The notes under the pieces were generated by a model that was given only the letters and a program-made list of their open reading frames with translations, made no database searches and was not told where the DNA came from. Position numbers and translations under genes: made by a program. This document shows, one piece after another, positions 48,969-57,129 of a stretch of 64,000 bases of DNA. Source of the DNA: an uncultured Oscillospiraceae bacterium (GTDB taxonomy: Bacteria > Bacillota > Clostridia > Oscillospirales > Oscillospiraceae); assembly GCA_950097245.1 (NCBI GenBank), contig CATNCS010000006.1, positions 1-64,000 of the forward strand. Direction: 5' to 3'. Numbering within the stretch: position 1 is the first letter of the stretch; each line of letters opens with the position of its first letter.

Positions 48969-51452
48969 CTACCCCGCCCGGCCGTCCTCCACCACGTTGT
49001 AGAAGTGGACGTCCACCACGGTGCCAATGGCGGCCACATTGCCGCCGGCCACACTCTGGCCCTCGGCGGTGGTGGTGTTGCTGTAGTAGGTGGAGACGCC
49101 CGAGGCCCGCATGAAGAAGCCGGCCTTCTCCAGGGCGTTCTTGGCCCCCTCATAGGTCATGCCGGTGACATCGGGGACAGAGGCGGACTCCTCCGGGACG
49201 GCGTCGCCCAGGTACAGGATCACCGTGGAGCCGCCGGGGATGCTGGTCTTGGCGGCGGGCACCTGGCGGGAGACGGTGTCCCCCTCGCCGATGGTGCGGC
49301 ATTTCAGGTTCTTACCCTCCAGCTCCTTTTTGGCGTCTGCCAGGGACTTGCCCGTCACCTTGGGCATGGACACGTCCACGGCGGCGGACTCGTCGGCGCT
49401 GTATACCTTCTCAATGCCCATGTAGTCCAGAATCTCGGCAATGAGGGGGCCCGCCATGGGGGCGGCCATGTTGCCGCCGCTGATGTAGGTGCCGTCGGCG
49501 ATGTAGTTGCAGTGGACGCCCAGCTCCCGGGGCAGGGGCCGGTCGTAGCCCAGCAGGACAATCACCTGGGGGTCGTCTGCGGGGGCGTAGCCCATGAAGG
49601 AGACCAGGATGTGGTCCTGCTCGGTGCGCACCTCGGAGGAGCCGGTCTTGCCGCCGATGCGGTAGCCCGCCACGTAGGCGTTCTTGCCGGTGCCCTGGGA
49701 TACCACCTTCTCCAGAATATCGGCGGCCCGCTGGCTGGTCTGCTCACTGATGACCTGGCGGACCACCTCCGTCCGGGTGTTCTGGATGACGGTGCCGTCC
49801 CCGGTGCTGATGGACTGGACCACATAGGGCTTCACCAGGTTGCCCCCGTTGATAACGGCGGAGAAGGCGCAGATCATTTGCAGGGGGGTGATCTCAAAGC
49901 GCTGGCCGAAGGAGGCGGTGGCCAGCTCCACCGGGCCCATCTTTTCCTTGGGCCAGATGGCGTTTTTCAGGCTGGCCTCGCCGGGCAGGTCGATGCCGGT
50001 GTTCTCCATCAGGCCGAAGGACTCGAAGTACTGGTAAAATTTGTCCTTGCCCAGCCGCTGGCCGATCTCCATGAAGGCGGGGTTGCAGGAGTTGCCCACC
50101 GCCTTGGTCAGGTCCTGGTCCTTGTGGCCGTTGCGGTCGGAGCAGTGGATTTTCCGGTCGGCCACCTTGGCGGAGCCGGAGCAGAAGAAGTGGTCGCTCT
50201 CGCTGACCACCCCCTCCTCCAGAGCGGCGGCCAGCACCACCGCCTTGAAGACGGAGCCCGGCTCATACCGGGAGTCGATGGCCCGGCTGCGCCACTGGGT
50301 GTTCTGGGCGTCGGAGACGGCCTGGCTCTTCGCCTTGGCCATCAGCTCGCTGTCGGTGAGGTTTTCTGTGTTGGCCGCCTTCAGCCGCTCAAAAATGGAG
50401 TTTGCATTCTCCTCCAGCCCGGCGTTGAGCTGCTCGTTGATGATGATGGAGTAGTTGTTGGGGTCGAAGTCCGGGGAGCTGGCGATGCCCAGAATGGCCC
50501 CGGTGTTGGGGTCCATGGCGATGGCAAAGGCCCCGTCCTGAATGTCATACTTTTTGATGCCCTCGTCCAGGGTCTTCTCCAGGTAGGACTGGATGGTGGC
50601 GTCGATGGTGAGGGTCAGGTCGTAGCCGTCCACGGCGTCGATGTACTCGGCGTAGGTGTTGTAGGTGGCGGTGCCGCCGGCGGTGCGGGTGGTGACCACC
50701 CGGCCGGCAGTGCCCTCCAGCACGTCGTTGTACACCGCCTCGATGCCGTAGGCCCCGCCGTTGGAGTTGACAAAGCCCAGGGCCTGGGCGGCCAGGCCGG
50801 AGTAGGGGTAGTACCGCCTGGTGTCCGGCATGAGATACAGGTAGTAGGAGGTCTTGTTTTCTGTGATATAGGCCCGGAGGACCTCCGCCTCCTCCTCTTC
50901 AATGTTGGTTTTGACCTCCCAGTAGGCGTTATTGGTGGCGTGGACCTGCCTGACGGCCTTCTCCCGGTCCAGATCGGGCACCAGAGTCATCAGCTCCTCC
51001 ACCATCCGGTCCTGACGGGCGGCCACCTTGGCCTTGTATACCTCGTCGTCCAGGGGGCTGCCCTCCTCGTCCTTTTTGGAGACGCTGGCCACCAGCTCCC
51101 GGGGGGAGAGAATCAGCTTATACACCGTGGCCGACATGGCCATGGCGTTGCCGTTGCGGTCGTAGATATTGCCCCGCTCGGCGGATATGGCATAGTCCAG
51201 GGTCTGCTGCCTGTTGGCCATGCGCTGGTAGTCGTCGTGGCGGACAATGGCGATGTCCCACAGCTTCCAGCCCAGAGGGATGAACATCACTACGCCGCAC
51301 ATCACCATGAGGAACAGCGTCCGCTTGAGGATGGACCGCTTGGAGTGGCTGCCCCGGGTGGCGCTGGTGGGGGCCCCCGCCCAGCTTATCCCCCGCTCAT
51401 ATCTGGTTTTCCGGACCGGCCGGCCGGCCGGTCTCCTTGCAGGTCCCCTCAT
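48969..51452 (-). CDS. Class B penicillin-binding protein with two PASTA domains (PBP2B/SpoVD type)
   Basis: An 827-residue transpeptidase. A basic N-terminus and one membrane helix (LKRTLFLMVMCGVVMFIPLGWKLW) precede the dimerisation domain (AERGNIYDRNGNAMA). The transpeptidase domain has SxxK in YEPGSVFK, SxN in VGNSCNPAF and KTG in GGKTGSSE. Two C-terminal PASTA units follow (MPKVTGKSLADAKKEL and VPDVTGMTYEGAKNAL). It cross-links septal wall. GGGGGAGGA precedes the ATG at 51452. Division PBP2B and spore cortex SpoVD both fit; its dcw place favours division. Confidence 0.93.
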   Translation of the reverse strand: MRGPARRPAGRPVRKTRYERGISWAGAPTSATRGSHSKRSILKRTLFLMVMCGVVMFIPLGWKLWDIAIVRHDDYQRMANRQQTLDYAISAERGNIYDRNGNAMAMSATVYKLILSPRELVASVSKKDEEGSPLDDEVYKAKVAARQDRMVEELMTLVPDLDREKAVRQVHATNNAYWEVKTNIEEEEAEVLRAYITENKTSYYLYLMPDTRRYYPYSGLAAQALGFVNSNGGAYGIEAVYNDVLEGTAGRVVTTRTAGGTATYNTYAEYIDAVDGYDLTLTIDATIQSYLEKTLDEGIKKYDIQDGAFAIAMDPNTGAILGIASSPDFDPNNYSIIINEQLNAGLEENANSIFERLKAANTENLTDSELMAKAKSQAVSDAQNTQWRSRAIDSRYEPGSVFKAVVLAAALEEGVVSESDHFFCSGSAKVADRKIHCSDRNGHKDQDLTKAVGNSCNPAFMEIGQRLGKDKFYQYFESFGLMENTGIDLPGEASLKNAIWPKEKMGPVELATASFGQRFEITPLQMICAFSAVINGGNLVKPYVVQSISTGDGTVIQNTRTEVVRQVISEQTSQRAADILEKVVSQGTGKNAYVAGYRIGGKTGSSEVRTEQDHILVSFMGYAPADDPQVIVLLGYDRPLPRELGVHCNYIADGTYISGGNMAAPMAGPLIAEILDYMGIEKVYSADESAAVDVSMPKVTGKSLADAKKELEGKNLKCRTIGEGDTVSRQVPAAKTSIPGGSTVILYLGDAVPEESASVPDVTGMTYEGAKNALEKAGFFMRASGVSTYYSNTTTAEGQSVAGGNVAAIGTVVDVHFYNVVEDGRAG

Positions 51453-51577
51453 AGGCGGCTCCTCCCCCTTTGCGGATAAAGGGCGCAAGAAAGCCTCTTT
51501 CCTGCGCCCGAAATTCTCTATTTACCGGTGAGCTAGTGCGCGTTGACCCTCCGGCCTGTACTTACACTATGTACAGG

Positions 51578-52141
51578 TCAGCGGAAATATTCTATAATGC
51601 TGCTGAAGACAGCTCCCGCCCCCTGAAAGAGGGCCCCGATTCCCGCCCCGCTCTCCTCCCGGTAGACCACGACGGTGTCCGGCTCGGACAAGTCGATGTA
51701 CACCACCTGGTCGCTGGTGGGCCGGACCATGGTGTCCCCCACCGCCTCCTGGATGGCGGCCAGGTCGAAGACCTTCTCATACTGGGCGGTGAGGGTGGCG
51801 TTGTCGCTCTTCAGCGTGGACAGCTCCTTGCGCAGGGACTGCATCTCGTCGTTGGCCACTGTCAGCTGGGCATAGCTGGTAATCAGCATAACGGCAAAAA
51901 TGGCCACCGCCAGGAAGCCGATCACCGCGAAGGGGGCCACGGCTCCGGCCTGACGGACCTCCGCCCGGGCACGCTCCCGCTTGCGGATCTGCTGCTGCCG
52001 CTTGGGGTAGGGCGCAGGAGCCCGCCGGAGCTCCTCCTCCCGGCGGGGGGCCCGGACGGCGGAGCCGTCGTAGGCCGGCGCGTAGGCCACACTGCCATAG
52101 GTGCGGTATTCTGTTGTATTACGGCGGCGATAGTTGGCCAT
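51578..52141 (-). CDS. ftsL: FtsL-like cell division protein
   Basis: A 187-residue single-pass protein: an arginine-rich cytoplasmic N-terminus (~70 residues), one helix (FAVIGFLAVAIFAVMLITSYAQL) and a coiled coil (VANDEMQSLRKELSTLKSDNATLTAQYEKVFD). This is the FtsL/DivIC plan. Sequence is poorly conserved in the family; the position between rsmH and the PBP gene supports FtsL. AAGGAGCG precedes the ATG. Confidence 0.85.
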   Translation of the reverse strand: MANYRRRNTTEYRTYGSVAYAPAYDGSAVRAPRREEELRRAPAPYPKRQQQIRKRERARAEVRQAGAVAPFAVIGFLAVAIFAVMLITSYAQLTVANDEMQSLRKELSTLKSDNATLTAQYEKVFDLAAIQEAVGDTMVRPTSDQVVYIDLSEPDTVVVYREESGAGIGALFQGAGAVFSSIIEYFR

Positions 52142-52238
52142 GAACGTCGCTCCTTATCGTTGGTATTTTATGGGGTCTGCCGTCTGAGCGCGGCGGGGAA
52201 GCCGCTGCCTGATCCCGGGGCAGCGCAGAGGCCGCCCC

Positions 52239-53174
52239 CTACAGTTTTTCGGCGATTCTCAGCTTGGCGCTGCGGGCCCGGGGGTTCTCCTCGATCTCCC
52301 GCTCCGTGGGCAGGATGGGCTTTTTGTTTACTAATTTGATGTCCGGCGTCCTTCCGCAGACGCACACCGGAAAGTCGGGGGGACAGGTGCAGCCTTTGGC
52401 AAAGCCGGCCAGGCCGGTCTTGACGATGCGGTCCTCCAGGGAGTGGAAGGTAATCACCGCCAGCCGTCCCCCCGGGTTCAGCCGGGGGACCGCCCGTTGG
52501 AGCATCCGCTCCACCGAGGCCAGCTCGTCGTTGACGGCAATCCGTATCGCCTGGAAGGTGCGCTTGGCGGGGTGCTGCTTCTCCCGCAGGGCTTTGGCCG
52601 GCATGGCGCTCTTGACCGCCTCCACCAGCTCCAGGGTGGTCTCGATGGGCTTGTCCCCCCGGCGGCGGACAATAGCCCCGGCGATCTGGGGGGCGTAGCG
52701 CTCCTCGCCGTACCGGGCAATGATTTGCCTCAGCTCCTCCTGGGACCAGGTGTTGACCACGCCGGCGGCGGTGAGCCCCTCCCCCTGATCCATGCGCATG
52801 TCCAGGGGGGCGTCCGCCATGTAGGAGAACCCCCGTGAGCCGTCGTCCAGCTGGGGGGAGGACACCCCCAGGTCAAAGAGCATGCCGTCCACCCCGGGCA
52901 GGGACAGCTTGTCCAGAAGCTCGTCCACCCGGTCGAAGTTGCTGTGGACCAGGGTCACCTTGTCCAGCCAGGGGGCAAGGCGCTCCCGGGCGGCGTCCAG
53001 GGCCGCCTGGTCCCGGTCCACACAGATGAGCCGCCCGGAGGTCAGCCGCCGGGCAATCTCCCGGCTGTGGCCCGCCCGGCCCAGGGTGCCGTCCAGATAA
53101 GTCCCCCCGGGGCGGATATTCAAGGCCTCGATACACTCGTCCAGCAGGACGGGGCGGTGGATAAACTCACTCAT
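52239..53174 (-). CDS. rsmH: 16S rRNA (cytosine-1402-N4)-methyltransferase RsmH
   Basis: A 311-residue SAM enzyme. It opens EFIHRPVLLDECIEAL, with the SAM motif YLDGTLGRAGHSREIA, then MLFDLGVSSPQLDDGSRGFSY and ITFHSLEDRIVKTG near the C-terminus. It methylates C1402 of 16S rRNA. Its ATG stands one base after the mraZ stop, so translation is coupled. Confidence 0.98.
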   Translation of the reverse strand: MSEFIHRPVLLDECIEALNIRPGGTYLDGTLGRAGHSREIARRLTSGRLICVDRDQAALDAARERLAPWLDKVTLVHSNFDRVDELLDKLSLPGVDGMLFDLGVSSPQLDDGSRGFSYMADAPLDMRMDQGEGLTAAGVVNTWSQEELRQIIARYGEERYAPQIAGAIVRRRGDKPIETTLELVEAVKSAMPAKALREKQHPAKRTFQAIRIAVNDELASVERMLQRAVPRLNPGGRLAVITFHSLEDRIVKTGLAGFAKGCTCPPDFPVCVCGRTPDIKLVNKKPILPTEREIEENPRARSAKLRIAEKL

Positions 53175-53175
53175 A

Positions 53176-53592
53176 TCAGAACCCCAGCTCCGCCATACAG
53201 GCGGCCATCTTCTCGGGAGTCATCTCTTCCTCCTCCTGGGCGTTCCAGGCGGCGGCCGACCAGATCTCCGCCCGGTCGTGGACACCGATGATGACCGCGT
53301 CCTTCTCCAGCCCGGCGTACTTCCGCAGCTTCTGGGGGATGACAATGCGGCCCTGGCTGTCCGGCTCGCACTTGGCCGCGTTGGCAAACAGGGGGCGCAT
53401 GGCCTTGGACTGGCTCATGGGCAGGGAGGCAAATTTTTCGGTGAAGCGGTCCCAGGTGGACTGGGGGTAGATGGCCAGACAGGCGTCCACCCCCATGGCC
53501 AGATAGAAGGCGGCGCCCAGCTCTTCCCGGAGCCTGGCGGGGATGAAGAGCCGGCCCTTGGCGTCGATGCTGTGCTCATATGTGCCGGTCAC
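53176..53592 (-). CDS. mraZ: Transcriptional regulator MraZ
   Basis: A 138-residue AbrB-like protein with two SpoVT/AbrB half-domains (YEHSIDAKGRLFIPARLRE, residues ~4-22, and CEPDSQGRIVIPQKLRKYAGL, ~73-93). MraZ binds direct repeats upstream of dcw operons and sets their expression. Starts at GTG after GGAGAGG. First gene of the operon. Confidence 0.97.
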   Translation of the reverse strand: MTGTYEHSIDAKGRLFIPARLREELGAAFYLAMGVDACLAIYPQSTWDRFTEKFASLPMSQSKAMRPLFANAAKCEPDSQGRIVIPQKLRKYAGLEKDAVIIGVHDRAEIWSAAAWNAQEEEEMTPEKMAACMAELGF

Positions 53593-53665
53593 CGCCCTTC
53601 ACCTCTCCTCCACTTTTATGATTATTACAGGGATTTTGCCCCACTTCGCTCCACTCAGCCTCTTC

Positions 53666-53694
53666 AGTATAAGTCCTGTTGACATAAAAAGCAA
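53666..53694 (-). promoter_or_regulatory. Promoter of the dcw operon
   Basis: Minus strand: TTGCTT (53689-53694), 17 nt, TATACT (53666-53671), about 70 nt before mraZ. The rest of the 432-bp gap (53593-54024) is AT-rich and holds no gene besides this and the promoter for the glycosylase. Confidence 0.7.
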
Positions 53695-53973
53695 GAGGTT
53701 TTTTTCTTCTGTTTTTGCCTAAAACGCCCCATTTTCTCTTAAAATCTTCTGTTTTTCATAGCAAAAACGCTTGTTCTATTTCTCCCGGCGGGGCCCGTTT
53801 GGAGAAGGCAGCTACAAAATATGGCAACTCTCCCTTGTGCTTCTTCCATATCTTGTGCCCCTCTCCCCGGGCTGCGGAAAGCGCGCCCTCCCCAAAAAGG
53901 GGAAAAAAGTTCAAAAAAATTTTTTCTCACCGGCTGCCTCTGTCAATTTCCCCTTTCCCTGCCGGTACTTCTG

Positions 53974-53982
53974 TGGTATACT
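53974..53982 (+). promoter_or_regulatory. Extended -10 promoter of the uracil-DNA glycosylase gene
   Basis: TGG-TATACT (extended -10, box 53977-53982) about 43 bp before the ATG, without a clear -35 box. Confidence 0.5.
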
Positions 53983-54024
53983 GAGCCTTAAGCTGTCGAA
54001 ATTTGGAATCAAGGAGGACACATC

Positions 54025-54600
54025 ATGCTTTATAACAACTGGGAAGCCCTGGAGGCGGCCTGCCTGGCCTGTCAGAAGTGCGCTCTGGCGGACACCCGCC
54101 ACAACGTGGTCTTTGGCACCGGCCCCCGGGACGCGGAGGTCATGTGCATCGGAGAGGGCCCCGGAGAGAACGAGGACCTCCAGGGCAAGCCCTTTGTGGG
54201 CCGGGGGGGCAAGCTGCTGGACGACATGCTGGAGATGGTGGACCTGAGCCGGGAGAAGAACGTCTACATCGCCAACATGGTCAAGTGCCGCCCGCCCCAG
54301 AACCGGGACCCCCTGAACACGGAGCAGGACGCCTGCATCGACTACCTCCGCAGTCAGGTGGCTCTCATCCGCCCCAAAATCATCATCTGCCTGGGCCGTA
54401 TCTCCGCCTGCAAGCTCATCAAGCCGGACTTTAAAATCAGCCGGGAGCACGGCCAGTGGTTTGAAAAAAACGGCGTGTGGATGACCGCCCTGTTCCATCC
54501 CGCCGCTATCCTCCGGGACCCCCGCCGCCGCCCCGAGACCTTTGAGGACCTGAAGGCCATTCAGGCCAAAATTCAGGAGGTCTGCGACCATACCTATTAA
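54025..54600 (+). CDS. Uracil-DNA glycosylase, iron-sulfur type (family 4/5-like)
   Basis: A 191-residue repair enzyme that removes uracil from DNA. The iron-sulfur ligands begin with CLACQKC (Cys 13 and 16 region), with CRPPQNRDP near residue 89. Motif 1 is GEGPGENEDLQGKPFVGRGG and motif 3 is HPAAILRDP near the C-terminus. Family members carry a 4Fe-4S cluster. AAGGAGG precedes the ATG. Monocistronic. Confidence 0.93.
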   Translation: MLYNNWEALEAACLACQKCALADTRHNVVFGTGPRDAEVMCIGEGPGENEDLQGKPFVGRGGKLLDDMLEMVDLSREKNVYIANMVKCRPPQNRDPLNTEQDACIDYLRSQVALIRPKIIICLGRISACKLIKPDFKISREHGQWFEKNGVWMTALFHPAAILRDPRRRPETFEDLKAIQAKIQEVCDHTY

Positions 54601-54602
54601 AT

Positions 54603-54786
54603 ACCTCATCCGTCACGGCCTTCGGCCGTGCCACCACCCTACCCCCTCTGGCCTTCGGCCATCTCCCCCTGACAGAGGGAGTCGGCCCCTAAAGGGGAAG
54701 GCTTGAGGCGGTCAAATCGGCCGCAGCGCAGGGAAAAAGGCTTCCCCTTTAGGGGAAGCTGTCGAGCGAAGCGAGACTGATGAGGC
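54603..54786. repeat. Family B palindromic repeat, copy B7 (inverted pair)
   Basis: CCTCATCCGTCACGGCCTTC...GGCCGTGCCACC, GGCCTTCGGCC, CTCCCCCTGACAGAGGGAG, CCCCTAAAGGGGAAGG, then CTTCCCCTTTAGGGGAAGC and GTCGAGCGAAGCGAGAC...TGATGAGG. Confidence 0.87.
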
Positions 54787-54849
54787 AATGTCCATACCGC
54801 CGATGTATTCTTTCCCACCTTCGGGGCATACTGTCACTGAGGTGATAGT

Positions 54850-55035
54850 ATGGATCTGAATATGAACGCGGCGGTGACCTTCGGCGAGCTGCTGCAATCC
54901 AACCCCCAGGCCGCCGCCTACTACGACCGCTGCACCCCCGTCCAGCGCCAGGCCATCCTGCTTCAGCTGGGCCAGATGAGCAGCCAGTCCCAGCTGCGGG
55001 CCTTTGTGGACAACCTGCCCAGCATGTCCCTGTAA
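54850..55035 (+). CDS. Small hypothetical protein, 61 aa
   Basis: Sixty-one residues starting MDLNMNAAVTFGELL, helix-rich, with a DRCTPVQRQAILLQL segment and no membrane segment. GAGGTG stands five bases before the ATG. A CATACTG box just upstream, 17 nt from GTATT, could be a forespore (sigma-G-type) promoter but leaves a very short leader. A strong terminator follows, so it is probably expressed alone. Family not recognised. Confidence 0.65.
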   Translation: MDLNMNAAVTFGELLQSNPQAAAYYDRCTPVQRQAILLQLGQMSSQSQLRAFVDNLPSMSL

Positions 55036-55041
55036 ACCAAA

Positions 55042-55076
55042 AAATTCCCATCCGCGTTCAAAGCGGATGGGAATTT
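55042..55076. terminator. Bidirectional terminator between the 61-aa gene and aroD
   Basis: Perfect 14-bp stem AAATTCCCATCCGC/GCGGATGGGAATTT with a 7-nt loop. Confidence 0.85.
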
Positions 55077-55097
55077 CAGCTTTTCAGGCCGCCACTT

Positions 55098-55868
55098 TTA
55101 AGGTGTAACCGGCATGTTGGCCCGGTGGATTACGTCCAGGACCCGGGCCAGCTCATCGGCGGGGATCTGCCCGGGGGCGGAGCTCTGCCCGATGGCGCCG
55201 AAGGTGGCGCAGGAGCCAAATATCTCACCGGCCAGCCGGCTGACGGCGCCCGTCCCCCCCATAGATATGGTAAGGAAGGGCCGGTCCGCGTAATTGGCAA
55301 ACATCTCCTCCGTGGCGGAGAGGAGGGTGAGCACGTCCCGGGAGGAGCGGGGCATCACGGCAATTTTGGGGATGTCGGCCCCCATGTCCTGGGCCCTGCG
55401 CAGGCGGCAGAGGATTTCGCTGTGGGGAGGCGTGCCGTCAAACGCGTGATTTGAGCCCACCACCCTGGCTCCGGCGGCGTGGATCGCTCGGATGCTCTCC
55501 GCCGCGTTAACAGAGAAAATTTCCACGTCCACCAGATCCGCACAGCCGCTCTCCGCCGCACAGAGGTTCAGAGCCAGGTAGTCCTCTGGAGAAATATCCC
55601 GGGCTCCGCCCTCCTGCCGGGTGCGAAAGGTGAAGAGCAGAGCTCTGTCGGGCAGCCGCTCCCGCAGGCCCTTCAGCACCTGTTCCACCGCCTGAAGGTC
55701 CCGGACCCGGGAGAAGAAATCCGCCCGCCACTCTACGAGGTCGATTGGAAATCCGGCAAAGCCGGCGGCCCGATCCAGGATGGCCTGCGCGTCATGATCC
55801 ACAATCGGGACGATGATTTTGGGCCGGCCCTCCCCCAGCGTGACATTTCGGATGGTCAATGGCTTCAT
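55098..55868 (-). CDS. aroD: 3-dehydroquinate dehydratase, type I
   Basis: A 256-residue TIM-barrel enzyme of the shikimate pathway. It has DLVEWRADFF (active-site Glu/Arg), LLFTFRTRQEGG, GSNHAFDGTPP and the Schiff-base lysine in DIPKIAVMP (~residue 168), then SMGGTGAVSRLAGEIFGS. The ATG at 55868 starts MKPLTIRNV, a usual AroD opening; a start 9 codons up is possible. The ribosome site is weak (AAAGGTG). It stands apart from other aro genes. Confidence 0.95.
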   Translation of the reverse strand: MKPLTIRNVTLGEGRPKIIVPIVDHDAQAILDRAAGFAGFPIDLVEWRADFFSRVRDLQAVEQVLKGLRERLPDRALLFTFRTRQEGGARDISPEDYLALNLCAAESGCADLVDVEIFSVNAAESIRAIHAAGARVVGSNHAFDGTPPHSEILCRLRRAQDMGADIPKIAVMPRSSRDVLTLLSATEEMFANYADRPFLTISMGGTGAVSRLAGEIFGSCATFGAIGQSSAPGQIPADELARVLDVIHRANMPVTP

Positions 55869-55928
55869 GTAAATCAACACCTTTACGGTATGCAAATCAG
55901 CTCTTTGAATGCACCATAGCGCTATGAA

Positions 55929-55961
55929 AAAATCCCTAAGCCCTTTTTCAAGGACTTAGGG
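55929..55961 (-). terminator. tRNA-Leu terminator
   Basis: Minus strand: CCCTAAGTCCTTGAAAAAGG...CTTAGGG hairpin followed by ATTTTTTC. Confidence 0.85.
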
Positions 55962-55963
55962 AC

Positions 55964-56050
55964 TGGTGCGCGAGGCGGGAGTCGAACCCGCACGCCCTTG
56001 CGAGCACTGGCACCTGAAGCCAGCGAGTCTACCAATTCCACCACTCGCGC
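55964..56050 (-). tRNA. tRNA-Leu (CAG)
   Basis: 87 nt with encoded CCA. Acceptor GCGCGAG/CTCGCGC, anticodon stem CTGGC/GCCAG around TTCAGGT (anticodon CAG), a long class II variable arm and T-loop TTCGACT. Confidence 0.95.
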
Positions 56051-56185
56051 ATGTGGCACTCGTTCAGCGCAAGAGAGATATTACCACATTCTCCATTCGG
56101 TGTCAACACTTTTTGCGAAATTTTTCATATCTTTTTTCAAACGATTTTCGTTGGATAAAAAAATGGGTTCTTCTTCCCTGGCATA

Positions 56186-56215
56186 TTGACAGGGCCAGTA
56201 TATTTTTGCTATACT
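56186..56215 (+). promoter_or_regulatory. Promoter of the lar operon
   Basis: TTGACA (56186-56191), 18 nt, TATACT (56210-56215). The start is expected near 56221, giving a leader of about 140 nt before larE. Confidence 0.8.
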
Positions 56216-56220
56216 AAACG

Positions 56221-56342
56221 GGCGGCAGGAAGCCGCAGACGGGCCAGAAGGCCTGTAAATTCCCCAAAACAGTTTAACACAGGTATCCGGCGCAGAAGCC
56301 GGATGTTTTGCCAGAAGGCATACCGGACCGGTATGCCTTTTT
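56221..56342 (+). ncRNA. Structured lar leader, candidate riboregulator
   Basis: A ~120-nt leader with hairpins GCGGC-AGGAA-GCCGC (56222-56236), ACGGGCC-AGAA-GGCCTGT (56239-56256), and ATCCGGC-GCAGAA-GCCGGAT (56285-56304), the last enclosed by CAAAACA/TGTTTTG (56265-56271 and 56304-56310). The final hairpin GCC-AGAA-GGC (56310-56319) competes with the intrinsic terminator for AAGGC. GCCAGAAGGC occurs twice. That is the layout of a riboswitch or protein-controlled attenuator. It does not clearly match a class I know (NiCo, cobalamin, T-box); the ligand is unknown. Confidence 0.5.
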
Positions 56343-56347
56343 ACTTT
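56315..56347 (+). terminator. Intrinsic terminator ahead of larE
   Basis: 10-bp perfect stem AAGGCATACC/GGTATGCCTT with loop GGACC, then TTTACTTTT, 24 nt before the larE start. Its 5' arm overlaps the alternative GCCAGAAGGC hairpin. Confidence 0.8.
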
Positions 56348-56363
56348 TAAGGAGGGACCGGCT

Positions 56364-57119
56364 GTGACACTGGACGAATTCTTTGCGCGCAATCCCCGGG
56401 CCGCCCTGGCCTTTTCCGGCGGGGTGGACTCCGCCTGCCTGCTGTGGGCGGGGCTTCAGGCCGGAGCCGAGGTGCGGCCTTACTTCGTCAAGACCCCCTT
56501 CCAGCCCCGGTTTGAGCTGGAGGACGCCCGCCGGCTGTGCAAACAGCTGGATGTGGATTTGATCGTGCTGGATTACGACATCCTCGACCACGAGACAGTG
56601 ACCTCCAACCCGCCCGACCGCTGCTACCACTGCAAGAGGCAGATGCTGTCCCGGCTGCGGGAGCGGGCGGCGGCGGACGGCTTCTCCCCGCTGCTGGACG
56701 GCACCAACGCCTCCGACGACGGCGGGGACCGCCCGGGCATGCGGGCGCTGCGGGAGCTGGAGGTCCGCTCCCCCCTGCGGGAGTGCGGCCTGACCAAGGA
56801 CCGCATCCGGGAACTGTCCAGGGCGGCGGGGCTGTTCACCTGGGACAAGCCCTCCTACGCCTGCCTGGCCACCCGGATTCCCGCCGGGAGGACTATCACC
56901 CGGGAGGACCTGGAACGGATAGAACAGGGGGAGGAGGCCCTGTCCGGCCTGGGATTTCGGGACTTCCGCCTGCGGCTGACGGCAGAGGGCGCCAAGCTCC
57001 AGGTGCTGGAGGACCAGCTGCCCCTGGCTCTGGAGCGGAGAAGAGAAATTCTGTTTGCCCTGGAGAGAGATTTTTCAGAGATCACCCTGGACCTGCGGCC
57101 CAGGGTCCCCATTGACTGA
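56364..57119 (+). CDS. larE: LarE: ATP-dependent sulfur-donating enzyme for nickel-pincer cofactor
   Basis: A 251-residue PP-loop ATPase. The loop is SGGVDS (18-23); DRCYHCKR carries Cys 87 and 90, and PSYACLATRIPAG carries Cys 167, matching the cysteine that LarE sacrifices in Lactiplantibacillus. In some LarE proteins three cysteines hold an iron-sulfur cluster instead; three conserved ones are present here. It adds sulfur to the pyridinium dicarboxylate made by LarB. Starts at GTG after AAGGAGG. First gene of the operon; LarB follows 10 bp on. Confidence 0.95.
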   Translation: MTLDEFFARNPRAALAFSGGVDSACLLWAGLQAGAEVRPYFVKTPFQPRFELEDARRLCKQLDVDLIVLDYDILDHETVTSNPPDRCYHCKRQMLSRLRERAAADGFSPLLDGTNASDDGGDRPGMRALRELEVRSPLRECGLTKDRIRELSRAAGLFTWDKPSYACLATRIPAGRTITREDLERIEQGEEALSGLGFRDFRLRLTAEGAKLQVLEDQLPLALERRREILFALERDFSEITLDLRPRVPID

Positions 57120-57129
57120 GGAGGTATTT

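Noticed and set aside
56221-56342. Known NiCo or cobalamin riboswitch in the lar leader
   Set aside because: The repeated GGRCAG-type motifs of NiCo and the B12-box of cobalamin switches are not evident. A covariance search would settle it.
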